Shown: positions 49,401 to 59,181 of the stretch, one piece after another
How the letters are laid out: each line of letters starts with the position of its first letter
How positions within the stretch are numbered: the stretch's first letter is position 1
Source of the DNA: Owenia fusiformis
Lineage: Eukaryota > Annelida > Polychaeta > Sabellida > Oweniidae
Length of the DNA stretch: 64,000 nt
Reading direction: 5' to 3'
Assembly (NCBI GenBank): GCA_903813345.2
Contig: CAIIXF020000008.1
Location: forward strand, 22,366,822-22,430,821
The notes under the pieces: generated by a model
Database searches by the model: none
Told to the model about the DNA's origin: nothing
What the model saw: only the letters and a program-made list of their open reading frames with translations
Translations under genes and position numbers: made by a program

Positions 49401-52400
49401 GGGAAGAATTTGCAGTTTTAGGCAATCACTATTTAGAGAGATGTCTATATAGCTTAGGCATTAAAGAGTATGAGTAGGGGGTCAATATGAAATGTAATTA
49501 TATTATATTCTGAGATGAAACTGAACAATCGACCCAATCCCATACCTATCTCCTGTGATTCACTATTATTGATGAAATAGACACATCTGTTAAGATATAA
49601 ACATATTTTCACTGTCAACTGACAATCAATTCAAAACATATAATCTTATAGAATGAAATCATTCACCAAGAAAAGAGTGTAATCTTTCAATAGGCTGTCT
49701 ATGACAGGTGACAGATGATCGTTCATCGCCTATGTTTTTTCAAACAAATATTGATCAAATCTGCATTCTGAAATCCTGAAGCTAAACAGCATGAACTCAG
49801 TAGATCAAAAAGTTCAAACCAAACTGGGTTAATATTGTTCTTACTTCTTCCCCATTAGGCAGTTTTACATCAAATGCTTCACTCCACAGTAAGATGCCTG
49901 TAGTATCTCTGTCTGCGCCACCCCGCCACGAGAACCCCTCCAAGGGGGAGTTGTCATCTCCTAGCCAATCAGGAGCCCCCTATTGTAAATAAACAAAATA
50001 TTTTACTCAAATTTATTACGATGATATATATTTTATTTTGAGTGATATCATTTTCATCCATGACACTGTTCCACAACTAGTTACTTTGACGGAACGTCAA
50101 TGTAACAAAATTGATGAACTTCCTGGATATGAGTTTTTTGTTTTCTCGATTTAAACTTACGTACAAGTCATGTTGCAGATTATCATTTGGCACAAAATTA
50201 GACATTTTAGTCTAGCTTTTAGAAATCTTCTCTGTTTTCAGGGTTCTCACTATGCTTTTAGACTCCGAAGATTCTCCTGAGTCTACTGTCTTTAGACCCT
50301 CTTCAGTGCTCTCCCCAGGATTTTTTTGTAGGGATGATTTTGTAAAAAAAAATTGCAACATTTTGGGATTTTGTTATTCTGAAAGTGCAACATTTTAATA
50401 TTTTTTACTCCTAAAGTGCAACATTTTATTTGAGTGACCAGTATAACATAATAACATATATCTGATACACTGGCGGAACGGGGGGGTGGGGGGGGGGGGG
50501 CTGGGGCGAAGACGTGAATTAACGATCGGTCAACTAAAATAGCGAACATTCGCTTTTCTTCCATGTAAACCTATAATTGAAGCAAAGGAATATGCGTTCG
50601 ATAAAACACTGCATAAGTGAAAATTTAAAAACAAACAAAACTTCGACTTTTCGGTAAGATTTTGTTATTTTAAATCTTTTGAGGCGGAGAAACAACGTGT
50701 AGGGTTTGTCAGTGGCGCAAGGAATAACCCTGAGGCGCATATCTTTGATTGCAATTGTTTGGAGGCGCAGCGCCTCAGTAAGTTCAATGTAGGGAGAGCA
50801 CAGCTCTTGTTCCAGAGTCTAATAGATTTTCCGGAGTCTAAAGTACAAGTACATAAAAAAAATACATAAAACTGGATACTATAGGAATATCCTATGGCTT
50901 TGAAAAAATATCACTTATATCCATGAGTGGATATTGATATCTTCGCGAGTGAGCACAGCGAATGAGTGAAGATACTGATATCCATGAGTGGATATAAATG
51001 ATATTTTTGAAAAACCATAGGATTGTCCGTTTATCCCATGGGGAATTATTATCCAGCGATCATTGAATAGTCAGATTAATTTCAACAAGATTTATTTCAA
51101 CATTAATACTCAAAAAAATAAAATACTCACACAAAATATAACAAAAAATGTGAACAACATTTATAAACAAATCGGCCAAATATCCATGTTCATTAGCATC
51201 TATCTGCTCGATCTGTCTGAATTCGCCTCTAGACACAAGAAATTCTTGGACAATTTTCATATCTAACCTCGTCTTTTTCAACGTGTTTTTCATCCCTTTC
51301 ATGAACTCGTCCACATCTTCATTTGCAAATCTACCTCCTTGATTGTTTACGTCCAGGTCTTCCTCGGAATGGATTATGTTGTTTTTTTCAAATAATATGT
51401 ACGCCTTCCAATGGAAGTTCCATTTCGTCTTGACATTTTGATTGCAATAATCCAACGAACGTCATAAACCATAAAAACCAAAACCGTAACAAGGTGGTTT
51501 GTATTTAATGCGAACACCGTAAAAACTAGATTCAAAAAAATAAAAAAATATAAAAATATAAAGAATCGTTTTGCTGAATTAATAAAAAAATTGAAAAAAT
51601 CAAAACCATCGAATATCACTTTTGAAACCATCGAATATCACTTTTAAAACCATCGAATATCACCTTTCAAAAAGTGATATTCTATGGTTTCAAAAGTGAT
51701 ATTTGATGGTTTGGTAATTGTTTGCTAAAATATGATATCTTCATCAACGTATCAATTATATCTTCATGTGATATTCGATCTATATCCTTGTAACCATGGG
51801 ATAAAAACAAGGAATAGGAGGTCAGAAACCTTTTAGATATGCATATTGTGATTAAAATAGGAAAATAATCTCTTATAAGTAGTACTTTGAAAAGAATACT
51901 GATAGGATATCTCTGATCACACATGGGGGAGGAGTAGACGCGATACCACAAAAAATCTGGGGTCTAAAAATTTCCTGGTGAGAACCCTGCTTTTGAATTT
52001 GATTTTTAAATAACGCTGTTATTCAAGCATTTAGGCCATAGCTTTTGTTACATTGACGGAAGTCGTCAAAGTAACATACATTGGTAATATAGCGGACTTT
52101 TGCAAATGTAACAAAAGCGAGGGGCTAAATATATGAATTGCAACTTCATTTACAAAACAAATTCCAAATCGAAGAAACTTATTAAAACTCAACTATATTT
52201 TCTTCCTTTGTGCCCAATTATATTATTCAACTTGACATATTAGTAGACTTAAATCAAGAAAACAAAAAACTCGTAACCAGAAAGTTCATCCATTTTGTTA
52301 CATTGATGTTCCGTCAAAGTAACTAGTTGTGGAACAGTGCATGAGCTGATGAGCGAGTGCAATGCTCTGTATTATTGGCCAATGTTGAGAACTTGCTTTT

Positions 52401-52763
52401 TAAACTTAGAATTTCACTGTGACATCCATTCAATGTTTCATTTATTTCATGTAAAAATAAAGATACATTATATGCATGGGTCACTTGAGTAAAGCTTCAG
52501 CAGACTGAAATAAAATATACATTTTTTCAGTGAAATTACCTTTGCATTGAGATATCGAAGGAAAAAGTCAAGCAGAAATGATTTCCCCTTCCTGAAAGCT
52601 CCTGCTACTGACACGACAACACATTTCTTGTCTTTCACATTATGGCGCAGGAGAATTGACTCTAAGGCAACTTCATCAAGTTCAAACTTATGTTCCCCTC
52701 CCTCAGCTTGTGCTATAAGGATCTGTACAGGCTCCCCCTTGAGAATCTTCCCAGTGGCAGACA
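40393..52763 (-). CDS. ATL: Atlastin, ER membrane-fusion GTPase (ten coding exons)
   Basis: Atlastin is a dynamin-superfamily GTPase that tethers and fuses ER tubules. Exons in order on the - strand: 52763-52540, 49979-49845, 49098-48994, 47506-47396, 46846-46754, 46091-45953, 44608-44481, 44256-44128, 43097-42666 and 40473-40393. All have GT-AG borders and join in frame to about 525 residues, against 541 in Drosophila and 558 in human ATL1. Visible are the P-loop GAFRKGKS (55-62), [14 protein letters not shown] (switch I region), DTQG (127-130), the G4 motif RD (199-200), a helical middle, two membrane segments (about 433-453 and 457-476) and a C-terminal helix. The first coding exon begins with TG, so the start codon is probably split as A|TG, with the A in an upstream exon. 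All catalytic motifs are intact. Identification is secure; the 5' and 3' UTRs are not. Confidence 0.93.
40474..42665 (-). other. Last atlastin intron
   Basis: 2.2 kb, AT-rich, with no transposon or repeat recognised. Confidence 0.6.
42666..43097 (-). CDS. ATL: Atlastin coding exon: helical bundle and membrane hairpin
   Basis: 432 bases reading ICGGEQPF, then [26 protein letters not shown], two hydrophobic segments split by [10 protein letters not shown], and WAYVRYSG. It ends WEK at a strong donor, AAAAG|GTAAGT. Reading through would add ten residues and stop. Splicing to 40473 is preferred because atlastin tails continue after W-E-K. Confidence 0.93.
43634..43772. mobile_element. 139-bp palindromic MITE in an atlastin intron
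   Basis: GGGGGTCATTAACAGAT at the left pairs with ATCTGTTAATGGCCCCC at the right. Matching continues inward (CGTAAAGTT / AACTTTACG, ATTCGTAAA / TTTACGAAT) around a centre of about 50 bp. Confidence 0.7.
44128..44256 (-). CDS. ATL: Atlastin coding exon: middle domain
   Basis: 129 bases reading [17 protein letters not shown] and [15 protein letters not shown], nearly invariant across animal atlastins. Confidence 0.93.
44481..44608 (-). CDS. ATL: Atlastin coding exon: start of the middle helical domain
   Basis: 128 bases, beginning with two bases that complete the split Asp codon. It reads [33 protein letters not shown] and KELVEYFK. Confidence 0.92.
45601..45731. repeat. 131-bp inverted repeat in an atlastin intron
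   Basis: AATATTTCATACTATT at 45601 pairs with AATAGTATGAAATATT ending at 45731. Imperfect pairing continues through TTTCAATGAT / ATCATTGAAA. It is MITE-like. Confidence 0.65.
45953..46091 (-). CDS. ATL: Atlastin coding exon: end of the GTPase domain
   Basis: 139 bases, ending one base into a codon. It reads [18 protein letters not shown], then [15 protein letters not shown] and FDGRLK, as in other atlastins. Confidence 0.93.
46552..46748. repeat. 61-bp tandem repeat abutting an atlastin splice donor
   Basis: AGTTTCACTGTAATTTTGC units start at 46552, 46621, 46682 and 46743, the last three 61 bp apart. The last partial unit (AGTTTCAG) touches the donor of the exon ending at 46754. Confidence 0.75.
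46754..46846 (-). CDS. ATL: Atlastin coding exon: G4 motif
   Basis: 93 bases reading [18 protein letters not shown] and [13 protein letters not shown] is the guanine-specificity motif of the atlastin/GBP group. Confidence 0.93.
47396..47506 (-). CDS. ATL: Atlastin coding exon: conserved QEDDLQHLQ segment
   Basis: 111 bases reading [17 protein letters not shown], then [14 protein letters not shown] and SKPFQ, a highly conserved atlastin block. Confidence 0.93.
47601..47716. repeat. 40-bp tandem repeat, about 3 copies
   Basis: ACAGACAACCAAACGCCAGT, continuing CACAACAAAACAACAGTAGC, occurs at 47601, 47641 and 47681 almost unchanged. Confidence 0.85.
48066..48402. repeat. 41-bp minisatellite, about 8 copies
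   Basis: Units beginning ACACATTGTATTTTACAATA start at 48066, 48107, 48148, 48189, 48230, 48271, 48312 and 48353, each 41 bp apart. It lies in an atlastin intron. Confidence 0.9.
48497..48978. mobile_element. 482-bp Tc1/mariner-type MITE with TA duplication
   Basis: Ends CCGTATTATCTCTATTAAAC and its reverse complement at 48959-48978 are flanked by TA (48495-48496, 48979-48980). The ends match a MITE class widespread in invertebrates (CCGTATTxxCTC, AATAAACGCAC). The right end is 15 bp from the donor of the atlastin exon at 48994. Confidence 0.75.
48994..49098 (-). CDS. ATL: Atlastin coding exon: G3 motif
   Basis: 105 bases reading [17 protein letters not shown] and [19 protein letters not shown] is the G3 motif. 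A MITE ends 15 bp downstream of its donor. Confidence 0.93.
49845..49979 (-). CDS. ATL: Atlastin coding exon: switch I region
   Basis: 135 bases, phase 0 at both ends. [17 protein letters not shown] and the conserved Thr pair of DRDTTG are diagnostic for atlastin. Confidence 0.93.
50473..50511 (+). repeat. Poly-G tract with quadruplex potential
   Basis: CGGAACGGGGGGGTGGGGGG followed by more G and CTGGGG, the only such tract in an AT-rich window. It lies within the 50064-52339 element. Its exact length should be treated with care because homopolymers are prone to sequencing error. Confidence 0.7.
50888..51030. repeat. Palindromic repeat inside the foldback element
   Basis: ATATCACTTATATCCATGAG and TATTGATATCTTC on the left mirror GAAGATACTGATATC and CATGAGTGGATATAAATGAT on the right. 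The centre is near 50958 (GCGAGTGAGCACAGCGAATG). Related ATATCACTTTT / AAAACCATCGAAT copies recur at 51600-51715, also as a palindrome. Confidence 0.6.
52540..52763 (-). CDS. ATL: Atlastin coding exon: N-terminus and P-loop
   Basis: 224 bases between CTGTTACAG and GTAATT. It reads (x)[11 protein letters not shown], then [18 protein letters not shown] and [13 protein letters not shown]. The P-loop includes the arginine that acts in catalysis in atlastins (R58 here). A GTG read as a start would straddle the splice site, so it is not the real start. Confidence 0.93.
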
Positions 52764-53635
52764 CTGTAACAGAATGAACAAATCATAATATCAATTTAAT
52801 GCAAGTAGAGAAAAGTATAGGCAATTTAACAGATTGGAAGATGTAAACTGACAAAAGCATTACCACCAATATATTTTTGGGCTGTGCTATAGACTACAAA
52901 GTTTTCAATTTAACAAATAAATTTTTGGTGAGTCAGAGAGTACCTTTAATTTACAAAATAATATTTCTGGTGAGTTTTGTTGTTCCAATTATATTCGTTT
53001 TATGGCAGATAAATAAAGACTTTATTTTCCCCAGACAAAAACATTGTAACCAAGTATGTCAAAATACTGGCTGTATTCATTTATTGAATAAAATCAAAAC
53101 CCCTCTGGAAAATGCAAAAATGAAATAACTCATTAGCAAAATTACTGTAAGACATGTTAATTTTGCAAACATGTTATATGCTGTTTAATTCTCAAGGAAA
53201 TTACAATTATCGAATTTATCCAGTTCAAATATTAACCAAGATTCTGAAATAGTGAATTTATCATGAAGCAAAATATGTGTAAAGAAATTCAGAAGTCGTA
53301 AAATGGCATAAATGAATTAAACAATGGACATGTTTTACAGTACGAAATATAATATTAGAAATACGGCCCAGGACAAATCAATAATGCCACTATCATTACT
53401 TGTAGTGGAAGTGTCCCTGAAAATACAAGAATCCAGGCACTATAAATTGGTTCACATATCTATGTATCAATTCGATCTCTACCCTGGGCTCAATAGCTAG
53501 ACTAGTATACTTCCCTCTAACTAGGATTGATATAACAAACAAATGAGAAAGCAACAGAGACCACACGTATATACTTATGACTGTTTAGATTCAGAAAACA
53601 ATTGGGGAAAGACTGAATCTTATTGACTCTTATTT

Positions 53636-53730
53636 AAAGAGTTATATTTATTATGTAAAGAGTTATATTTATTATTTAAAGAGTTATATTTATTATGTAA
53701 AGAGTTATGTTTATTATGTAAAGAGTGAGT
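53636..53730. repeat. 21-bp tandem repeat, about 5 copies
   Basis: AAGAGTTATATTTATTATGTA-type units start every 21 bp (GTTAT at 53641, 53662, 53683 and 53704). Confidence 0.8.
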
Positions 53731-54379
53731 TGAAGCTGAAAAGGTAACCGATCTATTTTATGAAATGATCCTTAAAAAATGCCAAGTCAATAAAAATCCA
53801 TCCAGTTTTCTTGGAAAAAAAAGATGAATCTAATAAATATTGCAAAATAGCACTCATTGTGTTGATCTTGAGCTTTACCTATGACCTTGACCCAGTTCAT
53901 GTACATGTACATGTATATAAGCTAATCTAGGGTGCATTATTAGGACTTTTTCTGATTATTAAAAAGCCATTCCCAACATCTTAAAATACGTCATTGCATT
54001 TATAAGAGACCTTTGAAAATTACTACGATGTGGATTTGTTCCCAATTTGTACCCATCATCACACAACAATACGCCCACCCATTCCACAAAAATGTTCTCC
54101 ACTTTTAATTTTGCTGAACAGATACAAACCAATTAGTGATGTCCCTCTCGGCTCATTTTTTCAAAACTTTCAGGCAATTTGTGAAAACGTCATTAAATGG
54201 ACTGTATTCTCGTTGGCTTTTAATTTCGCGGGTAATTGCGTCATTTAAAAAGCTGCTTCTCTATTGGTTATATTTACTTTTCATTCATAAACCAGAACAA
54301 CGGCAACGCCAAAGCGTAGCGAATCCAATCGAACAGCCATGGATGGCATTTTTACAAACAAAGTATATAGCTCAATGAG

Positions 54380-54990
54380 TTATAGTAAAATACGTTAAAA
54401 TGGTGGCCATTTTGAAAAATGACCGCCTTCTACCAAAAGTGTCATTAGACAGTGTGCCATGCTTACAGTATTCACATACCAAATATGAACAAAATCACTT
54501 CACTACTTTTCGAGTTATAGTAAAATACGTTAAAATGGCAGCCATTTTTCCAAATTTTTTTCAAAATGGCCGCCTTCTACCAAAAGTGTCATAGGACAGA
54601 GTGTCATGCTTATAGTATTCACATACCAAATATGAACAAAATCGCTCCACTACTTTTCGAGTTATAGTAAAATACATTAAAATACATTTTTCAAAATGGC
54701 CGCCTTCTACCAAAAGTGTGATTAGACAGTGTGCCATGCTTATAGTATTCACATACCAAATATGAACAAAATCGCTTCACTACTTTTCGAGTTATAGTAA
54801 AATATGTTAAAATGGCGGCCATTTTTCCAAAATGGCCGCCTTCTACCAAAAGTGTCATAGGACAGTGTGTCAGGCTTATAGTATTCACATACCAAATATG
54901 AACAAAATCGCTCCACTACTTTTCGAGTTACAGCAAAAATCGTAAAATAACGAGTAAAGGCCGCCATTTTTCAAGATGGCTGCCATGTGC
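54380..54990. repeat. Degenerate tandem repeat of about 135 bp
   Basis: GAGTTATAGTAAAATA-type boundaries recur at about 54380, 54514, 54660, 54792 and 54927 (spacings 132-146). Each unit carries AAAATGGCCGCCTTCTACC, a TTCACATACCAAATATGAAC phrase and TTTTCGAGTTA. Confidence 0.8.
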
Positions 54991-55079
54991 TTCTTTAATA
55001 TCTACATTTCTAGCTTTATTAATGTCCTATATAATTTTTTACATCTAAAACATATTGCTATTACAGTTTTACATATTGC

Positions 55080-55325
55080 ACCTAAATTACTGTAAATTCG
55101 GCACTAAAATGGCCGCCATTTTGAAATGAGCGGCCATTTTGAAAATCGGCTTTCGAGCAGAACTTCTACCCCCATAGGGTATATGTGTACAAAATATGAA
55201 CAAAATCGGGCCAACGGTATTTGAGTTATTGCCCGGACGGACGGACGGACGTACGTACGTACGTACGGACGGACGGATGGAGGCGTTCCCTATATCCCTC
55301 CGAACTTCGTTCGATGGGATAATTA
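55080..55325. repeat. Dispersed repeat end with GGAC/GTAC microsatellite
   Basis: The AAATATGAACAAAATCGGG phrase of the preceding repeats leads to a GGACGGACGGACGTACGTAC-type tract at 55232-55280, then CCCTCCGAACTTCGTTCGA. The same microsatellite type (opposite strand) is at 11686-11728. Confidence 0.6.
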
Positions 55326-56639
55326 ATTGTAGCATGTGTAGTGGACTTTCCGCGAAGAATCTTATGACCATATATGGTGTCTCTAATTAAAATATTGGCA
55401 TAAACAAAGTACTGCACGTGTATCCCTCAACATTCACGAGCATTAGTCTACTAACAAGGAAATCTGATGTTTAAAAATAGATTTTAAATGGTAGAAGGAC
55501 TCGGGGTCGCGAATATTTGGCCAGATTTATTGCTCCAAGGGTAGGGAAATTGACACATTTATTTGGCCCTGGGGTAAGGAATAAGACAGGCTAAATTTTT
55601 TTGTCAAATTCCCCATCCTTGCCCGCGCGGGGAGGGGGGTCTCATGCAAACTTTTGAATGGTACATTAGAGGAAAGCAAGCAGAAAAAAGTTCAGCCCCC
55701 CTCTATGGGGTCTAAATGTTGACAAATTTGCTCAAATGTTTTGTGCTTGATTTCCTCTACCAGAGGACGAACTGGGAAAATTTCAAGGGAGTTTACATAC
55801 TGTTGATGATATGCTGACTATCTTTTCTCCAAATGCAAGACTCCAGACACCATCCATTCTAGAAGGAAAGAACAGAGTACAGAGTGGATGATGCCTGGAG
55901 TCCTGATTTTGGAGGATGATGACTGTTTAATGATGTTCAACTTTAAAACCGTAACCTAATAATTATGTTATAGATATCTCATTGATTAAAACTTTTGGGA
56001 AATTCAGCCATGTTTCATTTGAGGTTATGCTCTAAAAATAAAGCAGCAGAAATGTATAAAGTACATATTGAAGAGACCACACATTTGTTGGCTAAACCAC
56101 AAACAATTGAGACACTAAAAGGGGTAGTGTCCAAATATAAATAGTTGTATGAAAAGAAAGTTAATTTTGTTATGGTTGAACCCCCCCCCTCTTTCTTCCA
56201 TTCTTCTAAAAACAAAAAATAAAATGTTGATTTACATACACTTATTTCCAGGGCCAAAATACTAATGAAATCCTCATTTCCCCCGAAATTTACTTTGTTC
56301 ATCAATATCTAGTAACATTTGGACTCAATCCCTAAGTAATATAGTTCTTTTTCATTTTCTCAGAAATCTTATCATTTGATTTATTTATATGAGAGGTTAG
56401 TTTACAAAAAATGATGTCATTCTGACCGCCAGCTCACAGTTACAATTATGTTTTTTTGCCCATATTTTGACTGAGAATTTGAAATTTTGAAAACGCTTTA
56501 AGATCATAAAAATGAATTGAGACTAAGTTAAAAAAAATTCGTCACAATTTTACAGTATTCTTGCTTGCTTTCTAAAATATACAACTGTTCTGATTTTATT
56601 TTGTGAATATCCTTTGGTTTTAAGGTTGTCTTGCAAAAA

Positions 56640-57035
56640 GATTTCGAAAAGGGGTTTGTGTCCTTTTTCAATTCTCATTAATTGGGACATTTCTGCCCCT
56701 TAAACCGTCTATATTTGATTAAATATCTTATAGAAACTGAGAAACATTTTCTTCTAGAATGCTCTTGTAACAAAGATTTGAGAAAAACTATAATCAGACC
56801 CCCTATGGTTCATGATAATCAAGATTTACTGAAACATCTTCTTTCAAATAAAAATTGTGTAAAACTTACAGCAAAATTTATAATGTCAGCACTTGAAAAA
56901 AGACAAAAAATTGTATAAATAACACACTGTAATTATATGTATATGTATTTGTATAGTGCCTCATAAGCCTGATAAGGCTGGGTGCCGATTAAGGTGTGTG
57001 GCACTTAAATAAATAAATAATAATAATAATAATAT
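56640..57035 (+). mobile_element. 3' end of a decayed non-LTR retrotransposon
   Basis: The open frame 56682-56918 reads HFCPLN, ETEKHFLLECSCNKDLRK and SALEKRQKIV before TAA. H-F-L-L-E-C with a preceding Cys is the remnant of the C-terminal zinc-knuckle region of jockey/CR1/L1-type reverse transcriptase proteins, with one Cys of the first pair lost. A short 3'UTR (GATAAGGCTGGGTGCCGATT) and a terminal (AATA)n/(AAT)n run at about 57005-57033 follow, as usual for these elements. The rest of the ORF is missing (5' truncation). Confidence 0.6.
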
Positions 57036-58720
57036 CTTCATTCTTTTAATCAGAAAATAAAATTATAAGTTATAAACAAGTTTTGCTTTTTGAAAAAAGT
57101 TGCTTCTAGCATTTTACACTCTCTTTCCCTTGTTATTCCTTCAAAATATAACATTGACCTTAGCTGCCACAGTGCCATGTCTATTTTTTTACCCAGTAAT
57201 CTGAAAACAATGTTAACATCTAAGGTACATGTAATATTATACTGCTTAATATTTGCATTAATTCAGTTGTTTATTGATTATGAATCTGACCATAAATCAA
57301 TAGTTTGTTAAGTGCAAGTGTTTGTCACGTTTTCTAATTTTCTCAATCACCTATCTGGTCTTGTAAATGTACATCTAATATCTGCAATTATGGTGTTTAT
57401 ACAACGACCAATCTCATGGAAGGTGTTCTACTTTGGATAACACTTTTGATGAGACATACAGCAAGATGTGCATACTGGCAACTCAAACCTGGCAGACATA
57501 CGAGTTACATCTATTGTATGAGGGGAATATATTGAAATTTTCTCCATCACTAAATTGGAGCAATTTTAGCACCTCATATGTTCTCTGAATGCTATAGCAA
57601 TAAAGATGTCTGCAGCATAAGAAATTTTCAAACTAGAAAATGGTAACTCCACGGAGTAGCAAATCCCAACGAACACTATATAAATCATCAATCTGTACAG
57701 TCACAATGTAATATCTACTCTGACCATCTACTCTTACCTTTAATAAATATTTTAAATCATTGTAGTATCAGTAATGGCGAAATTTCTGCTCTAGTCAGCC
57801 ATTTTGAATTTTCAGAGGCGCAAATCAAAAAACGATGCCATAATTGTGATCTACTCTGAAATTCCTTCAATTTGAGTATAATATAGGCCTGAATAAAGAA
57901 AAACACTACAATATTTGCAATCTGCTCTAAATTGCTATTCATTTGAGTATAATAAAGCTATACTCCAAAAACATCTCAAAATTAACGCAAATTCGAGTTT
58001 TCCCAATCCCCAATTTACGACCGCTGGGGGTCAGGGTGAAAAACCCGGGATATAAGTGAAATAGATACATGTTGTTAATATACTTCCAAAATTTCAAATA
58101 AAAATATTTATTATTTTGGTTTAAAATGAAAAACATAAGAGTTTTGCGAATAATTCCCGCCATTTTTAAACTGGAGGCCATCTTGAAAAAAATTTTTGGC
58201 GTAAAATTATTCATGTATCAGAGCTTTCAATAGATTCCTAAGTATTTTAGATTTCTGTTTAATTAGTTGAATCCCCAATCGTATAGGTTAATCGGCAGAA
58301 CAAGGAAATTTTTGTTTTTTCACACCTCTTTTCAAGATGGGGGTAGGTTCTAGAACCCAGGTTGAACAAAACAAAGCTGATATGGTTTCATTGAAATGTG
58401 TGTTCTAACCTCTAGAGGGTAAGTAAGACTCGTAATCTTCAAGTAACTCTTATATTTCAAGTTCTACCAATGGAGCCGAGCCACTTTTAGACAAAGAATG
58501 AGGTGATGAGCTGTTACTTCAACGTCGTTAAACTCAATAATGGCTTTCTTTACTATTAGGAATTTTCTTGGCCGTTATTGAGTTTAACCTCATTACTATT
58601 CTTTCCTTAGTCGCAAGTTGTGGGTCCATCGAAAGATTGATAATTATTATCGCGATTACTGGGGATAAAAAGATCAATTTTGAGGATAACGGGTATCTTT
58701 GATTGATTTATATAACTTAC

Positions 58721-58745
58721 TGTTTGTTTAATGCAATGCCCCAAT
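58721..58745 (-). other. Candidate first-exon end of atlastin (split start codon)
   Basis: The - strand reads GCATTAAACAAACA|GTAAGT at 58721/58720. Joined to the exon beginning TG-TCT-GCC this gives AAACAAAC-ATG-TCT, a good initiation context, with the A as last base of the 5'UTR exon. Found by looking for a donor preceded by A; other donors are possible. Confidence 0.3.
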
Positions 58746-58879
58746 GCCGGTTAATTTCTAATATGATTTGCAATTTCGATGTTACCAGAACTGACCGACA
58801 TTTTCGTTAATTCCAAACCTGTCTCCAATATTTTCATTATTATGCATCAATAGGGTCTAAGGGGGATACAGGATGGTGT

Positions 58880-59181
58880 GTATTTATTCATAAGGTACGT
58901 ATACATGCTTGAATCACATTCTTTGTTATTACCACGTTTTCAGGGCTTATTAGTTCCATTAAACCATTAAGGCTCAGCTGGAAAGTAACATTTTTGTAAA
59001 AAATTGCTATACCTGCACATGTTATTTTTTGGTACAAAATTAAGTAAAGTGGTGAACATAAATAATGACTAACACTATGAAAAATACATTCTGTCACATA
59101 TGTCATAAATTCTTACCTCAGTGAATTGAGTGCTCTATTTTCTCCGTCCTGTACAAAACGTACAAATATAGTGGAATTTGT
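58880..59181 (-). repeat. Dispersed repeat, uninterrupted copy
   Basis: Read on the - strand, GACACAAATTCCAC, GAGAAAATAGAGCACT, TGAGGTAAGAATTT and TTTTCATAGTGTTAG follow one another. The same order occurs on the + strand at 62895-62935 and 63855-63925, where an 899-bp element interrupts it. The donor-like GAG|GTAAG inside is part of the repeat and is not used as an atlastin exon. Confidence 0.65.

Larger units (their letters stand above)
50064..52339. mobile_element. 2.28-kb foldback DNA element with 5-bp target duplication
   Basis: Left end CACTGTTCCACAACTAGTTA and the reverse complement of the right end agree over about 95 bp with about eight mismatches. CATGA flanks both sides (50059-50063, 52340-52344). 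The interior holds further palindromes, a G-rich tract and small ORFs but no recognised transposase. It lies inside an atlastin intron. CAC ends with a 5-bp duplication recall Transib/ProtoRAG elements, but the heptamer is not a good match, so the superfamily is left open. Confidence 0.7.
52764..58720 (-). other. Upstream region of atlastin, probably its first intron
   Basis: No coding exon is supported. It holds the 21-bp repeat (53641-53730), the 135-bp repeat array (54380-54990), a GGAC microsatellite (55232-55280), a short inverted repeat (about 55828-55915) and the non-LTR tail (56640-57035). Confidence 0.4.

Noticed and set aside
52468-52764. Atlastin exon read as a separate 98-residue protein with its own start at 52764
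   Set aside because: The first codon is GTG spanning the AG of a good acceptor, and the end runs past the GTAATT donor into the intron.
59105-59145. GAG|GTAAG on the - strand as the donor of an atlastin first exon
   Set aside because: The same sequence recurs at 62.9/63.85 kb as part of a dispersed repeat, and joining it would not create an ATG.
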